Made by a program: the position numbers and the translations under genes. Below, one piece after another: positions 42,401-50,468 of a stretch of DNA of 64,000 bases. How positions within the stretch are numbered: position 1 is the first letter of the stretch; each line of letters begins with the position of its first letter. The DNA lies in contig CAWBIT010000008.1 of NCBI GenBank assembly GCA_963789025.1, positions 1 to 64,000 of the forward strand, in the 5' to 3' direction. The notes below the pieces were generated by a model that saw only the letters and a list, made by a program, of their open reading frames with translations, was not told the DNA's origin and did not search any database. The DNA is from AP-15 sp963789025 (GTDB lineage: Bacteria > Pseudomonadota > Alphaproteobacteria > ATCC43930 > CGMCC-115725).

Positions 42401-43300
42401 CTACCGAGTGCCCCACTTTTTGTCTTCAACCGTCTGCTCTTCGACCTCATAGAACCGGTCGAGGCCGACCAGAGTCTCGATTTCGTGCCGGGCGGCGACG
42501 CACTCCTCCCCGCTGAGGCCGCCATACTCGCCGTTCTGCTTCAGCTCCATCAACGCCCGCTTCGCGTGATGGTAGCTGACCAGCAAGTACAATAACGCGT
42601 CGATGCAGGCCTTGTAGCCCATCTCGGCCAATTGCTTCGAGCTCGGGGTCGGACGGTTGTCGCGGTTGCCGAGGCTGCGGACGTAGACCAGCGGAACCTT
42701 CGCGAGCTTTGCCGCCTGCTGCAGTTCCTCCGGCGTGCGCGGGAAAATCATGCCCATGTCGGCGCCAGCATCGGCCGCCATGTTGATCCGGGCCACGGCT
42801 TCGTCGAGCCCTTCGAACCGGCAGGAATCGCTGCGCGCGATGATGACGAAATTCTTGTCGGTCTCGTCGCGCTGACGGCACGCGAATTTGATCTTGTCGA
42901 CGAAGTCCTTCCGCGGGATCACATGCGCGACATATTTGTGGTAATGCGCCCGCTTGGGAAAGAGCTGGTCCTCGATATGGATGCCGCTGATGCCCGCGTG
43001 GATGAATTCCTCGACCGTGCGCATCGTGTGCAGCGGCTCGCCAAAACCGGCGCCCGCATCGGCGACAACCGGCACGTTGACCGCCTTGGCGATATCGCCG
43101 GCGGTGCGCACCTGCTCGTCCATCGTCAATAGCGGCTCGGAGGTGCAGCGCGATGCGCCGGTCACGAACCCGCCATTGTAGACGGTCTTGAACCCGAGGC
43201 TCTCGATCAGCCGGCCGCCGAGCGGGTCGTAGGCGACGGGCATGTCGATGAACTGTTCCTCGGCGAGGAGCCGGCGCAAGGTCGCGGTCCGATTGATCAT
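42401..43300 (-). CDS. Isocitrate lyase/PEP mutase-family lyase, second paralog
   Basis: A 299-residue Mg-dependent lyase of the same superfamily as 41316-42182. It carries LLAEEQFIDMPVAYDPLGGR, VNVPVVADAGAGFGEPLHTM and AGISGIHIEDQLFPKRAHYH, where the isocitrate lyase KKCGH loop is replaced. The Cys nucleophile of classic isocitrate or methylisocitrate lyase is therefore missing. It resembles the carboxyvinyl-carboxyphosphonate phosphorylmutase/2,3-dimethylmalate lyase group. The two paralogs are too divergent to be a recent tandem copy. With the Rieske and transporter genes nearby they may finish a dicarboxylate branch of the same catabolism (inference). Confidence 0.83.
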   Translation of the reverse strand: MINRTATLRRLLAEEQFIDMPVAYDPLGGRLIESLGFKTVYNGGFVTGASRCTSEPLLTMDEQVRTAGDIAKAVNVPVVADAGAGFGEPLHTMRTVEEFIHAGISGIHIEDQLFPKRAHYHKYVAHVIPRKDFVDKIKFACRQRDETDKNFVIIARSDSCRFEGLDEAVARINMAADAGADMGMIFPRTPEELQQAAKLAKVPLVYVRSLGNRDNRPTPSSKQLAEMGYKACIDALLYLLVSYHHAKRALMELKQNGEYGGLSGEECVAARHEIETLVGLDRFYEVEEQTVEDKKWGTR

Positions 43301-43477
43301 GGCGTTCTCCCGGAAGAAGCCTGCCCGAACAGCTCCGGATTGTGCCGAGAGATCGCGACCCCGGTCAACCTTCCGCGTCGGCGGCCGGCCGAACGCCCGC
43401 CTTGCGGCCGATCCGGGTTGCCTCGGCGCGAAACGCCGTCGTTCTCGCGAAACGCCGTCGTTCTAAAGCTTGAAAAT

Positions 43478-43552
43478 TGGCTGGGGCGGGAGGATTCGAA
43501 CCTCCGTATGGCGGAATCAAAATCCGCTGCCTTACCACTTGGCTACGCCCCA
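43478..43552 (-). tRNA. tRNA-Gln (TTG anticodon)
   Basis: 75 nt including encoded CCA. The acceptor TGGGGCG (from 43552) pairs with CGCCCCA and the discriminator is G. The anticodon stem GCGGA/TCCGC encloses loop TTTTGAT, giving anticodon TTG (reads CAA/CAG). T-arm GGAGGTTCGAATCCTCC is intact. Confidence 0.95.
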
Positions 43553-43855
43553 ACCGGCGACAGAATAACGTACCCCGTCCGATCGCTGAAGGGATTTGCC
43601 TGACGGGTCACAGTGCGCCTCCGCTTCCGACCGGTACGAACAGGGAGGCCGGGCAAGAAATCCATGGTTGGCTGGATCGGGCGCCGTGCGTCCTTCGAGA
43701 CGGCCGCTTTGCGGCCTCCTCAGAATGAGGAGTTTTCTTAATGCCATCAGAGCCTTACCCTCATCCTGAGGAGCGCCCAAAGGGCGCCGTCTCGAAGGAC
43801 GCAAGACCGTTATGCAGCCCCTTTGTCCCAATTCTTGCCCAGCGTCAGAGCGCCG
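43553..43855. repeat. Non-coding gap with a 115-bp inverted repeat
   Basis: The arms are GCGTCCTTCGAGACGGC (from 43688) and GCCGTCTCGAAGGACGC (to 43802), with inner arms CCTCCTCAGAATGAGG and CCTCATCCTGAGGAGCG. This forms a large cruciform-capable element of a type abundant in Bradyrhizobium-like genomes. There is no gene in the rest of the gap. Confidence 0.75.
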
Positions 43856-44740
43856 TCACCCGGAGTCGGCGAGTGAGGCCGCGGAAATAAAGCCGCCCGC
43901 CGCGCACCACCAGCGAGGCTCGGCCGCGGCGACCAGCGCCCGTGCCTTTTCGGCGGCGGCTCGATTTGCGAACAGCGCAAAGCAGCTGGCGCCGCTGCCG
44001 CTCATCCGGGCCAGCAAAGATCCCGGCAAGCCGCCGAGCCGCGCCAGCACAGCGGCGATTTCCGGCACGAGGCCGATCGCGGCTTCGGTCAGATCATTGC
44101 GGCGCGGCATCAATGCACGGGCAAGCGCCGAAGCTTCGCCTGGCATCGGCGCGAACCGTCCGACATGGCCGAACGGGCCGCGCCGGGCGGCGAATACCGC
44201 GGCGGTCGCCAGCGCTCTGCGCGGATTGACCAGCAGAATGCCGGCTTCCGGCAGCGGCCCCGCCGGCTCGAGCCGTTCGCCGATCCCCCCGACCCACACG
44301 GCGCGCCGATAAAGACAGGCGGGTATGTCGGCGCCGAGCCTCGCGCCAAGAGCGCGAAGCGCTCCGTCGTCCAGCGATATCCGCCACAGCCGCTTTAGCG
44401 CGAGGAGCGCCGCCGCGGCGTCGCTCGACCCGCCGCCGATCCCGGCGGCGACCGGCAAATGCTTTTCCAGATGCAGCGTGGCGCCGGCGGTAATCCCGGT
44501 CCGGTCGGCCAAGAGGCGGGCGGCGCGCAGCGCAAGGTTGTCGTCACCGACCGCGGCGAGATCGGGCGCCTCGGGCCCGTCGACCACGAGCGATAAGGAT
44601 GCAGCCGGTTCGGCCGTCAGGCGATCTCCGACGTCGACAAACGCGACGAGGCTGTCGAGCAAGTGATAGCCGTCATCCCGCCGGCTGGTTACATGCAAGT
44701 AGAGGTTGACCTTTGCCGGCGCAAAGGCCGTAACCGCCAT
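43856..44740 (-). CDS. ispE: 4-diphosphocytidyl-2-C-methyl-D-erythritol kinase
   Basis: A GHMP kinase of the MEP isoprenoid pathway, which phosphorylates CDP-methylerythritol with ATP. The 294 aa begin MAVTAFAPAKVNLYLHVTSR with the substrate-binding Lys. The ATP-binding glycine loop is PVAAGIGGGSSDAAAALLAL (about residues 88-108), and the C-terminal GHMP block is SLLARMSGSGASCFALFANR. Length is normal. It starts 6 bp after the TPR gene on the same strand, an arrangement typical of alphaproteobacteria, so both are probably co-transcribed from upstream of 46474. Confidence 0.95.
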   Translation of the reverse strand: MAVTAFAPAKVNLYLHVTSRRDDGYHLLDSLVAFVDVGDRLTAEPAASLSLVVDGPEAPDLAAVGDDNLALRAARLLADRTGITAGATLHLEKHLPVAAGIGGGSSDAAAALLALKRLWRISLDDGALRALGARLGADIPACLYRRAVWVGGIGERLEPAGPLPEAGILLVNPRRALATAAVFAARRGPFGHVGRFAPMPGEASALARALMPRRNDLTEAAIGLVPEIAAVLARLGGLPGSLLARMSGSGASCFALFANRAAAEKARALVAAAEPRWWCAAGGFISAASLADSG

Positions 44741-44746
44741 TCCCGC

Positions 44747-46474
44747 TCAGCCGCCGCGCGCCGCCCCGGCAGTAGGTACGCTGCCGCCGTCGAGCTTGGC
44801 TTGGATCGGCTTGATCTCGTCGTCTTGCGGCCCGAATTGCAACGCCCGCCGCCATTGGTAACGCGCCTCGAACGGCCGCCCGCTCTGCCAGTAGGCGTCC
44901 CCCAAATGGTCGTTGATCGTCGGGTCCTCGGGCACCAGCTCGATCGCCTTTTCGAGGTACTGGACCGCGCTCGAATAATCGCCGAGCCGGTAATGCGCCC
45001 AGCCGAGGCTGTCGACGATGTAACCGTCTTCGGGCCGCAGCTCGACCGCCTTCTGGATCATCTGCAGACCACGCTCCAGGTTCTCGCCGCGATCGATCCA
45101 GGAATAGCCGAGATAGTTCAGCACCAGCGGCTGGTCGGGCTTCAGTTCCAGCGCGTGCTGAAGGTCGGCCTCGGCTCGCTGCCACTGTCCCGAGCGCTCG
45201 AGCGCGATGCCTCGGCTGTAGTAGAGCGACCAGCGCTCCGGCATACCGGCGGCTTCAAAGCGCTGGATGGCTTCGTCATAGGCGTCTACCGCCTCGGTAA
45301 ACCGCTTCTTGCCGCGCAGCAGGTCTCCCAGCTGCATGTCCGCCCCGGCGCGCGTCGGTTCTTCGGCTGCCATTTCTTTGAGCTGGTCGATTGCTTCGTC
45401 GATGCGATCCAGCAGTTCGAGATTGGCGGCGATGCGCAGCCGAGCAGACCACCAGTAAGGCGAGCTCTGCGGAATCTCGGCAAGGGTCGAAAGGCTCAGT
45501 TGCGGTTTGTTCTGGGCGCTCAGCACGTCCGCGAGCAGCAGTTGAGCGAGCACCATGTGCGGGCGCAGGTCGAGGGCGCAACGGACGTACAGCAGCGCCA
45601 GATCGAGTGTCTCGGGCTGATTGACAACGCTCGCAAGGTCGAAAAGCGCCTCGGCCAAGCCATCTTCAGCCGAGCCGATCAACGGCGGCGGAACTCCGGT
45701 GGGCCTGCGCGCGAGCACAGATTCCGCGAGCTCGCTTCCCGCATTGTCCTTGACGAAACGTTGATAAAGCGCTTGCGCCTCGTCGTCGCGGCCGTGACGC
45801 CGGTAGAAATTGGCCAAAGAGTCGGTCAACCGCCAGTTGAGTTGGCCGCTCGCTTCGAGGGCTTGCTTGAAGTTGTCTGCGGCCAGCTCGGCGTTGCCGG
45901 CGAAATCATAGACGAGAGCGAGCTGGTAGAATTTGAGCGGCGCAAAGCCGTTGAATTTATCAAATGCCTGCAGCGCCTCGTCGGCGCTGGCGACATCGCC
46001 CATCGCCATATGCGTCCAAGCCCGCGCCAGCGGGCGGACAAACCGGTGCACCCCCTCCTGGGGAAGCGCGTCGGCGCGGGCGACCGCTCCGGCCTTGTCG
46101 CCGGCCTTGACCCGCTCGACCAGCAGCACGAGCTCGGCCATCGCATCGGTGGAATCGAGTTTGAGCTCGCTCTCGGCGAGCGTCTGAGCTCGATCGAACC
46201 GTCCGACGCTGGCGTCCATAAGAAAGGTGCGCGTGATCAGCTCGGGCAATTCGGGGTCGGCCTTCAGCGCGTCCTCGAACCACGTAACGGCCGATTGGTA
46301 ATCGCGCATATGCTGCGCATGGCGGCCCGCCAGGTAAGCGCCAAACGGCGCTTCGACTGTGCTCTCGGGCTTGTCGAGGGTCGGCGCCGCCTCACTCGCG
46401 CCGGCGGCGAGACCGGCAAGCAAAAGACCCGCAGCGCCCCAAATCCGGTAATCGTCGATCACTGATTTCCGCAT
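44747..46474 (-). CDS. TPR protein upstream of ispE
   Basis: A 575-residue protein with an N-terminal signal or membrane segment (RIWGAAGLLLAGLAAGASEA) followed by TPR units almost to the end. Examples are HMRDYQSAVTWFEDALKADP, HRPSAVTWFEDALK-like repeats, LVLNYLGYSWIDRGENLERG, DGYIVDSLGWAHYRLGDYSS and PTINDHLGDAYWQSGRPFEA. The export signal and repeats suggest a periplasmic or outer-membrane-associated scaffold; its partner is unknown. This TPR gene is regularly found next to ispE in alphaproteobacteria. It starts at an ATG at 46474, 24 bp after the ETF-QO stop, so it may continue the same transcript. Confidence 0.85.
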   Translation of the reverse strand: MRKSVIDDYRIWGAAGLLLAGLAAGASEAAPTLDKPESTVEAPFGAYLAGRHAQHMRDYQSAVTWFEDALKADPELPELITRTFLMDASVGRFDRAQTLAESELKLDSTDAMAELVLLVERVKAGDKAGAVARADALPQEGVHRFVRPLARAWTHMAMGDVASADEALQAFDKFNGFAPLKFYQLALVYDFAGNAELAADNFKQALEASGQLNWRLTDSLANFYRRHGRDDEAQALYQRFVKDNAGSELAESVLARRPTGVPPPLIGSAEDGLAEALFDLASVVNQPETLDLALLYVRCALDLRPHMVLAQLLLADVLSAQNKPQLSLSTLAEIPQSSPYWWSARLRIAANLELLDRIDEAIDQLKEMAAEEPTRAGADMQLGDLLRGKKRFTEAVDAYDEAIQRFEAAGMPERWSLYYSRGIALERSGQWQRAEADLQHALELKPDQPLVLNYLGYSWIDRGENLERGLQMIQKAVELRPEDGYIVDSLGWAHYRLGDYSSAVQYLEKAIELVPEDPTINDHLGDAYWQSGRPFEARYQWRRALQFGPQDDEIKPIQAKLDGGSVPTAGAARGG

Positions 46475-46498
46475 GTATTCTCTACCCGCTCACTTGTA

Positions 46499-48136
46499 TC
46501 ACATATTCGGATAATTGGGCCCCCCGCCTCCCTCCGGCACAACCCAATCGATGTTCTGCTCCGGATCCTTTATGTCGCAGGTCTTGCAGTGAACGCAATT
46601 CTGCGCGTTTATCTGTAAATACGGCGCATTCGCACCGGCCTCTTCGACGATCTCATAGACGCCGGCGGGACAATAGCGCTGTTCGGGCAAATCGTAGAGC
46701 CGATAATTGACCGCGATCGCCTTCTCCGGGTCGCGAAGCCGCAGATGCGGCGGCTGGTCTTCCTCGTGATTGGTGTTCGAGATAAAGACCGAGGAAAGCC
46801 GGTCGAAGGTGATTTTGCCGTCGGGCCGCGGATAGTCGATCCGCTGCGCCTCGCTGGCTCTGGTCAGCTGCAGGTGGTCGGGGTGGTGGTGAAACGTCCA
46901 CGGCGCATTGCCGCGCAGCACATAGGTGTCGAGCGCCGAATAGGCGAGGCCGGCCCAAAGGCCCCAGCGGAAGCTCGGCCTGATGTTGCGCACGCCGCGC
47001 AACTCATCCCAAACCCAGCTCTGTTCGAGGGCGGCCCTGACCTTGGCGCCCTCGTCTCCCGACAGCCGGCGGAATATGGCCTCGGCGGCGACCATCCCGG
47101 ACTTCATCGCGGTGTGGCTGCCCTTGATCTTCGGCACGTTGACGAAGCCCGCGGCGCAGCCGATCAGCGCGCCGCCCGGAAAATCGAGCTGCGGGATCGA
47201 TTGATAGCCGCCTTCGTTGAGCGCCCGTGCGCCATAAGCGATCCGTCTGCCGCCCTCGAAAAAGGGGCGGATCGCCGGGTGCGTCTTGAAGCGCTGGAAC
47301 TCTTCGAACGGGTTCAGAAACGGGTTCTTGTAATCGAGCCCGATCACGAACCCGACCGCCACCTGCCGGTCTTCCAGGTGATACAGAAAGGAGCCGCCAT
47401 AGGTCGCCGCGTCGAGCGGCCAGCCGATCGTGTGAACGACCAGTCCGGGCTGGTGCCGGTCGGGCGCGGACTCCCACAATTCCTTGATGCCGATCGCGTA
47501 AGTCTGAGGGTCGACGCCGTCACGCAATCGGAAGCGCTGCACCAATGTCTTGGTCAGCGAGCCGCGGCAGCCCTCGGCAAACAAAGTCTCGCGGCCGATC
47601 AGCTCGACCCCCGGCTGGTAGCGATCGGTCGGCCGGCCGTCTCTGCCGATCCCCATATCGCCGGTCGCCACCCCCTGCACTCGGCCGGCGGCGTCGTGCA
47701 ATACCTCGGCCGCGGCGAACCCCGGGTAGATCTCGACGCCGAGCGCTTCGGCCTGCTGCGCCAGCCAGCGGCAGAGATTGCCGAGGCTGATGATGTAATT
47801 GCCGTGATTCGCCATCTGCGGCGGCGTCGGCAGGCGCAGCGAACGGGTTTTCGTCAGCAACAAAAAACGGTCTTCCGCCGCCGGAGTGACCAGCGGGGCG
47901 CCTTGCTCGCGCCAGTCCGGGATAAGCTCATTGAGCGCCCGCGGCTCGAAGACGGCGCCGGACAGGATGTGGGCGCCGACCTCGGAGCCCTTCTCGACGA
48001 CGCAGACGCCGAGCTCACCTTCGCCGGCGGCGGCGAGCTGCTTCAGACGGATCGCCGCGGCGAGGCCGGATGGTCCGGCGCCGACGATGACGACGTCGTA
48101 CTCCATCCGCTCGCGCTGGGCCCGCTCCTCGCTCAT
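46499..48136 (-). CDS. Electron transfer flavoprotein-ubiquinone oxidoreductase
   Basis: ETF-QO passes electrons from ETF, fed by acyl-CoA and dimethylglycine/sarcosine-type dehydrogenases, to ubiquinone at the membrane. The ATG at 48136 has GGAAG 6 nt upstream and gives 545 aa. FAD binding is YDVVIVGAGPSGLAAAIRLK. Next come GAHILSGAVFEPRALNELIP and GCAAGFVNVPKIKGSHTAMK. The C-terminal 4Fe-4S site is NAQNCVHCKTCDIKDPEQNI, with a fourth Cys in RYCPAGVYE. It is monotopic, as in the mitochondrial enzyme. It is divergent from the UDG gene, with only about 90 bp between starts. Confidence 0.95.
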   Translation of the reverse strand: MSEERAQRERMEYDVVIVGAGPSGLAAAIRLKQLAAAGEGELGVCVVEKGSEVGAHILSGAVFEPRALNELIPDWREQGAPLVTPAAEDRFLLLTKTRSLRLPTPPQMANHGNYIISLGNLCRWLAQQAEALGVEIYPGFAAAEVLHDAAGRVQGVATGDMGIGRDGRPTDRYQPGVELIGRETLFAEGCRGSLTKTLVQRFRLRDGVDPQTYAIGIKELWESAPDRHQPGLVVHTIGWPLDAATYGGSFLYHLEDRQVAVGFVIGLDYKNPFLNPFEEFQRFKTHPAIRPFFEGGRRIAYGARALNEGGYQSIPQLDFPGGALIGCAAGFVNVPKIKGSHTAMKSGMVAAEAIFRRLSGDEGAKVRAALEQSWVWDELRGVRNIRPSFRWGLWAGLAYSALDTYVLRGNAPWTFHHHPDHLQLTRASEAQRIDYPRPDGKITFDRLSSVFISNTNHEEDQPPHLRLRDPEKAIAVNYRLYDLPEQRYCPAGVYEIVEEAGANAPYLQINAQNCVHCKTCDIKDPEQNIDWVVPEGGGGPNYPNM

Positions 48137-48224
48137 AACACTTCCGCCGATCTCTGCGGGGCGACTATAGAGGATCTGCATAAAAACGGGAGTGCGCTGC
48201 TCCCTGCGATGAAAGACTCGCCCG

Positions 48225-49070
48225 ATGAATGCCGATGATCGCTACGCGGCGCTCGCATTGCTGCGCTGGTATTTCGAGATGGGGGCAGACGAGGCGATCG
48301 GTGTCGAAGCAACAGATCGGCTTGCGCCGCCCCCGGCGGAGATATTGCCGACGGCAATAGCGGCGCCCATTCGCGGGCAATCGCCTCGCTCCGTTCCGGC
48401 CGCCCCACCCGCCGCGCTGACCGAATCTTTGGGCGAGGCAGCCCAATCGGCCAGACGGCTCGCCTCCGGCGCCGATAGCGTGGCGGCCCTGGCGGCGCTG
48501 GTCGCCGGGTTTGACGGCTGCCCGTTGAAGCGCACGGCGACGAACACCGTCTTCATCGACGGCAACCCGGCAGCGCCGGTCGTAATCATCGGCGAGGCCC
48601 CCGGCGCGGACGAGGACCGGATCGGCCGGCCGTTTGTCGGCCGCGCCGGCCAGCTGCTCGACCGCATGCTGACGGCGATCGGCCTCGACCGCAGCGGCGT
48701 CTTGATCACCAACGTCATCTATTGGCGCCCTCCCGGCAACCGCACGCCGACCGCGGCGGAAATCGCCTCTTGTCTGCCTTTCGTGTTCCGCCTCATTGCG
48801 CTGGTGCACCCCAAGGTGCTGGTCCTCTCCGGCGGCACCGCCGCGGGCGCATTGTTGGCGCAAAGCCAAGGCATCACCCGGCTGCGCGGCCGGTGGTTCG
48901 ACCTCGCGGTCCCCGGCCTCGACCAGCCGGTCCCGACACTGCCGATGTTTCACCCGTCCTTTCTGTTGCGCACCCCGGAGCGCAAGCGCGAAGCCTGGCG
49001 CGACCTCTTGTCGCTGCGCGCCCGGCTCGACGAGCTCCTGCCGGCCGACTACGGGCCGCAGGCTGGCTGA
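48225..49070 (+). CDS. Uracil-DNA glycosylase, alphaproteobacterial family 4/5 type
   Basis: A base-excision enzyme removing uracil from DNA. The 281 aa begin MNADDRYAALALLRWYFEMG; the catalytic block is IIGEAPGADEDRIGRPFVGR with AGQLLDRML, and the second motif is PTLPMFHPSFLLRTPERKRE. The iron-sulfur Cys pattern is reduced relative to classic family 4: DGCPLKRTATNT has one Cys where many have two, so cluster ligation is uncertain. The start at 48225 is an ATG inside the divergent promoter of ETF-QO. The N-terminal 85 residues are a variable Ala/Pro-rich extension. A second UDG-like gene is at 58362. Confidence 0.88.
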   Translation: MNADDRYAALALLRWYFEMGADEAIGVEATDRLAPPPAEILPTAIAAPIRGQSPRSVPAAPPAALTESLGEAAQSARRLASGADSVAALAALVAGFDGCPLKRTATNTVFIDGNPAAPVVIIGEAPGADEDRIGRPFVGRAGQLLDRMLTAIGLDRSGVLITNVIYWRPPGNRTPTAAEIASCLPFVFRLIALVHPKVLVLSGGTAAGALLAQSQGITRLRGRWFDLAVPGLDQPVPTLPMFHPSFLLRTPERKREAWRDLLSLRARLDELLPADYGPQAG

Positions 49071-49073
49071 GGT

Positions 49074-49215
49074 CACCTCGCCCTGCTTGCGGGGAGAGGT
49101 CGGAAGCCCCGCATTGCGCGGATTCCGGGTGAGGGGCATCTGCCGCCCACAAAGGTGACGCGGCGTCGCGAACGCCCCTCACCCCGACCCTCTCCCCGCA
49201 AGCGGGGCGAGGGAG
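49074..49215. repeat. Palindromic repeat block (family A)
   Basis: CCTCGCCCTGCTTGCGGGGA near 49076 and CCCTCTCCCCGCAAGCGGGG near 49188, the latter with a closing CGAGGGAG. It lies between UDG and moaB; the remaining 110 bp before moaB should hold its promoter. Confidence 0.75.
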
Positions 49216-49327
49216 CGCTTTGCCGCACTGGTTCGCTACGGACATCGATGACCGGCAATGATGGTAATTTTTCAGCTTGGGCTGAGTCGTTAAACTAGCC
49301 CTACCACCGAACCCAGGAGCGACCTTT

Positions 49328-49891
49328 ATGCCGCGGCTCGATGAAACCCGACCCTTCTTGCCGGTCAATATTGCGCTGCTGACCGTCTCCGACACCCGCG
49401 GCGCAGCGCAGGACCGCTCCGGGAACACGCTCGCCGACCTCGCGGCGTCCGCCGGGCATCGCATCGCGGCGCGGCGGATCGTTCGCGACGAGCAGGACCG
49501 GATCGTCGCGCAGCTGAAGGAATGGATCGCCGATCCCGACATCGACGTCGTGATCTCGACCGGCGGCACCGGGGTCACCGGCCGGGATGTGACGCCCGAG
49601 GCCTTTCACAGCGTCTACGAGAAGGAAATCGCCGGCTTTGGCGAGCTCTTTCGCTGGCTCAGCTACGACAAGGTCGGCACTTCGACGATCCAGAGCCGCG
49701 CGACGGCCGGGGTCGCCGGCGGCACCTACCTCTTCGCGCTGCCCGGCTCGCCGAGCGCGTGCCGCGACGCGTGGGAGGGCATCCTCGTCCACCAGCTCGA
49801 CAACCGCTTCCGCCCGTGCAATTTCGTCGAGCTGATGCCGCGGCTGCAGGAGCATTTGAAAGGCTCACTCAAAACCCCCGGCTCGGTTTGA
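49328..49891 (+). CDS. moaB: Molybdenum cofactor biosynthesis protein B
   Basis: A 187-residue molybdopterin adenylyltransferase-fold protein (MoaB/MogA family) of cofactor assembly. It shows NIALLTVSDTRGAAQDRSGN, the substrate loop DVVISTGGTGVTGRDVTPEA and YLFALPGSPSACRDAWEGIL. At this length and with the DTR start it fits MoaB better than the MoeA-like domain. Adenylylation of molybdopterin is the likely reaction. The ATG at 49328 is preceded by an AGGAGCG site. Its last 23 bp overlap the convergent glycosyltransferase gene. Confidence 0.93.
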   Translation: MPRLDETRPFLPVNIALLTVSDTRGAAQDRSGNTLADLAASAGHRIAARRIVRDEQDRIVAQLKEWIADPDIDVVISTGGTGVTGRDVTPEAFHSVYEKEIAGFGELFRWLSYDKVGTSTIQSRATAGVAGGTYLFALPGSPSACRDAWEGILVHQLDNRFRPCNFVELMPRLQEHLKGSLKTPGSV

Positions 49892-50468
49892 GCCGGCGAC
49901 AGGCTTTTCCGTCGTCCACATCTTCCAGCTTATCCGCATAGCCGACCGTGATCCGCCGAGGCAGGCCGGCGAGGGTGTCGGCGAGAGCATGGGGGCCAGA
50001 CCACCGCACCCGCTCGAACAACCGCGGCAATTGCCGCGGGTGACGGGCGCCGACGAGCCAGAACCCGCCATCCGCGGCAGGACCGAACACGAGGTCATCG
50101 CTCCCGAGGAGGCGGAAAGCCGCGGCGACATGCCGGGCATCGAGCGCCGGAATGTCGGCCCCGACGAGCACCACCGGACCCGGCCGGCAAGTTTCGAGCG
50201 CCCGGCGCATGCGGATCCCGAGATCGCCCGCGCCCTGCCCGACCGCCTCGACCCCGCTGCACCAATGACGGGCGCGGCGGCGGGCCTTGCCGGGCGTCAC
50301 CGCGATCCGCAGACGCCAGCGCCGGTCCTTCGCTAAACGGCGCAACAGCAGCGCGATCATCGATCGCTCGAACTGCACCGCCGCGACATCGCCGATATCG
50401 TGCGCGAGCCGGCGCTTGCCGCTGCCGAGCAGCGGCGCCCGGACGAACAGAACGAGAGTGCGCCGCAT
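49869..50468 (-). CDS. TIGR04282-type glycosyltransferase (DUF2064)
   Basis: A small GT-A-fold protein, 199 aa from the ATG at 50468, of the family named for arsenosugar biosynthesis. The start is MRRTLVLFVRAPLLGSGKRR; the nucleotide-sugar site is PVVLVGADIPALDARHVAAA (DIPAL in place of DxD) and the late block is DDLVFGPAADGGFWLVGARH. Its start codon overlaps the stop of the TIGR04283-type gene by one base (TGATG), so the pair is translated together. The named pathway also needs ArsM and an arsenosugar radical SAM enzyme, neither seen here, so the function may differ. Confidence 0.85.
   Translation of the reverse strand: MRRTLVLFVRAPLLGSGKRRLAHDIGDVAAVQFERSMIALLLRRLAKDRRWRLRIAVTPGKARRRARHWCSGVEAVGQGAGDLGIRMRRALETCRPGPVVLVGADIPALDARHVAAAFRLLGSDDLVFGPAADGGFWLVGARHPRQLPRLFERVRWSGPHALADTLAGLPRRITVGYADKLEDVDDGKACRRLKPSRGF

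Noticed and set aside
44663..46465. 600-residue open frame antisense to the TPR gene
   Set aside because: The TPR gene on the minus strand has clear repeats and a signal peptide; the plus-strand frame is composed of the antisense of conserved codons typical of high-GC DNA.
46745..48238. 497-residue open frame antisense to ETF-QO
   Set aside because: ETF-QO is unmistakable on the other strand with FAD and 4Fe-4S motifs; the antisense frame has no motif.
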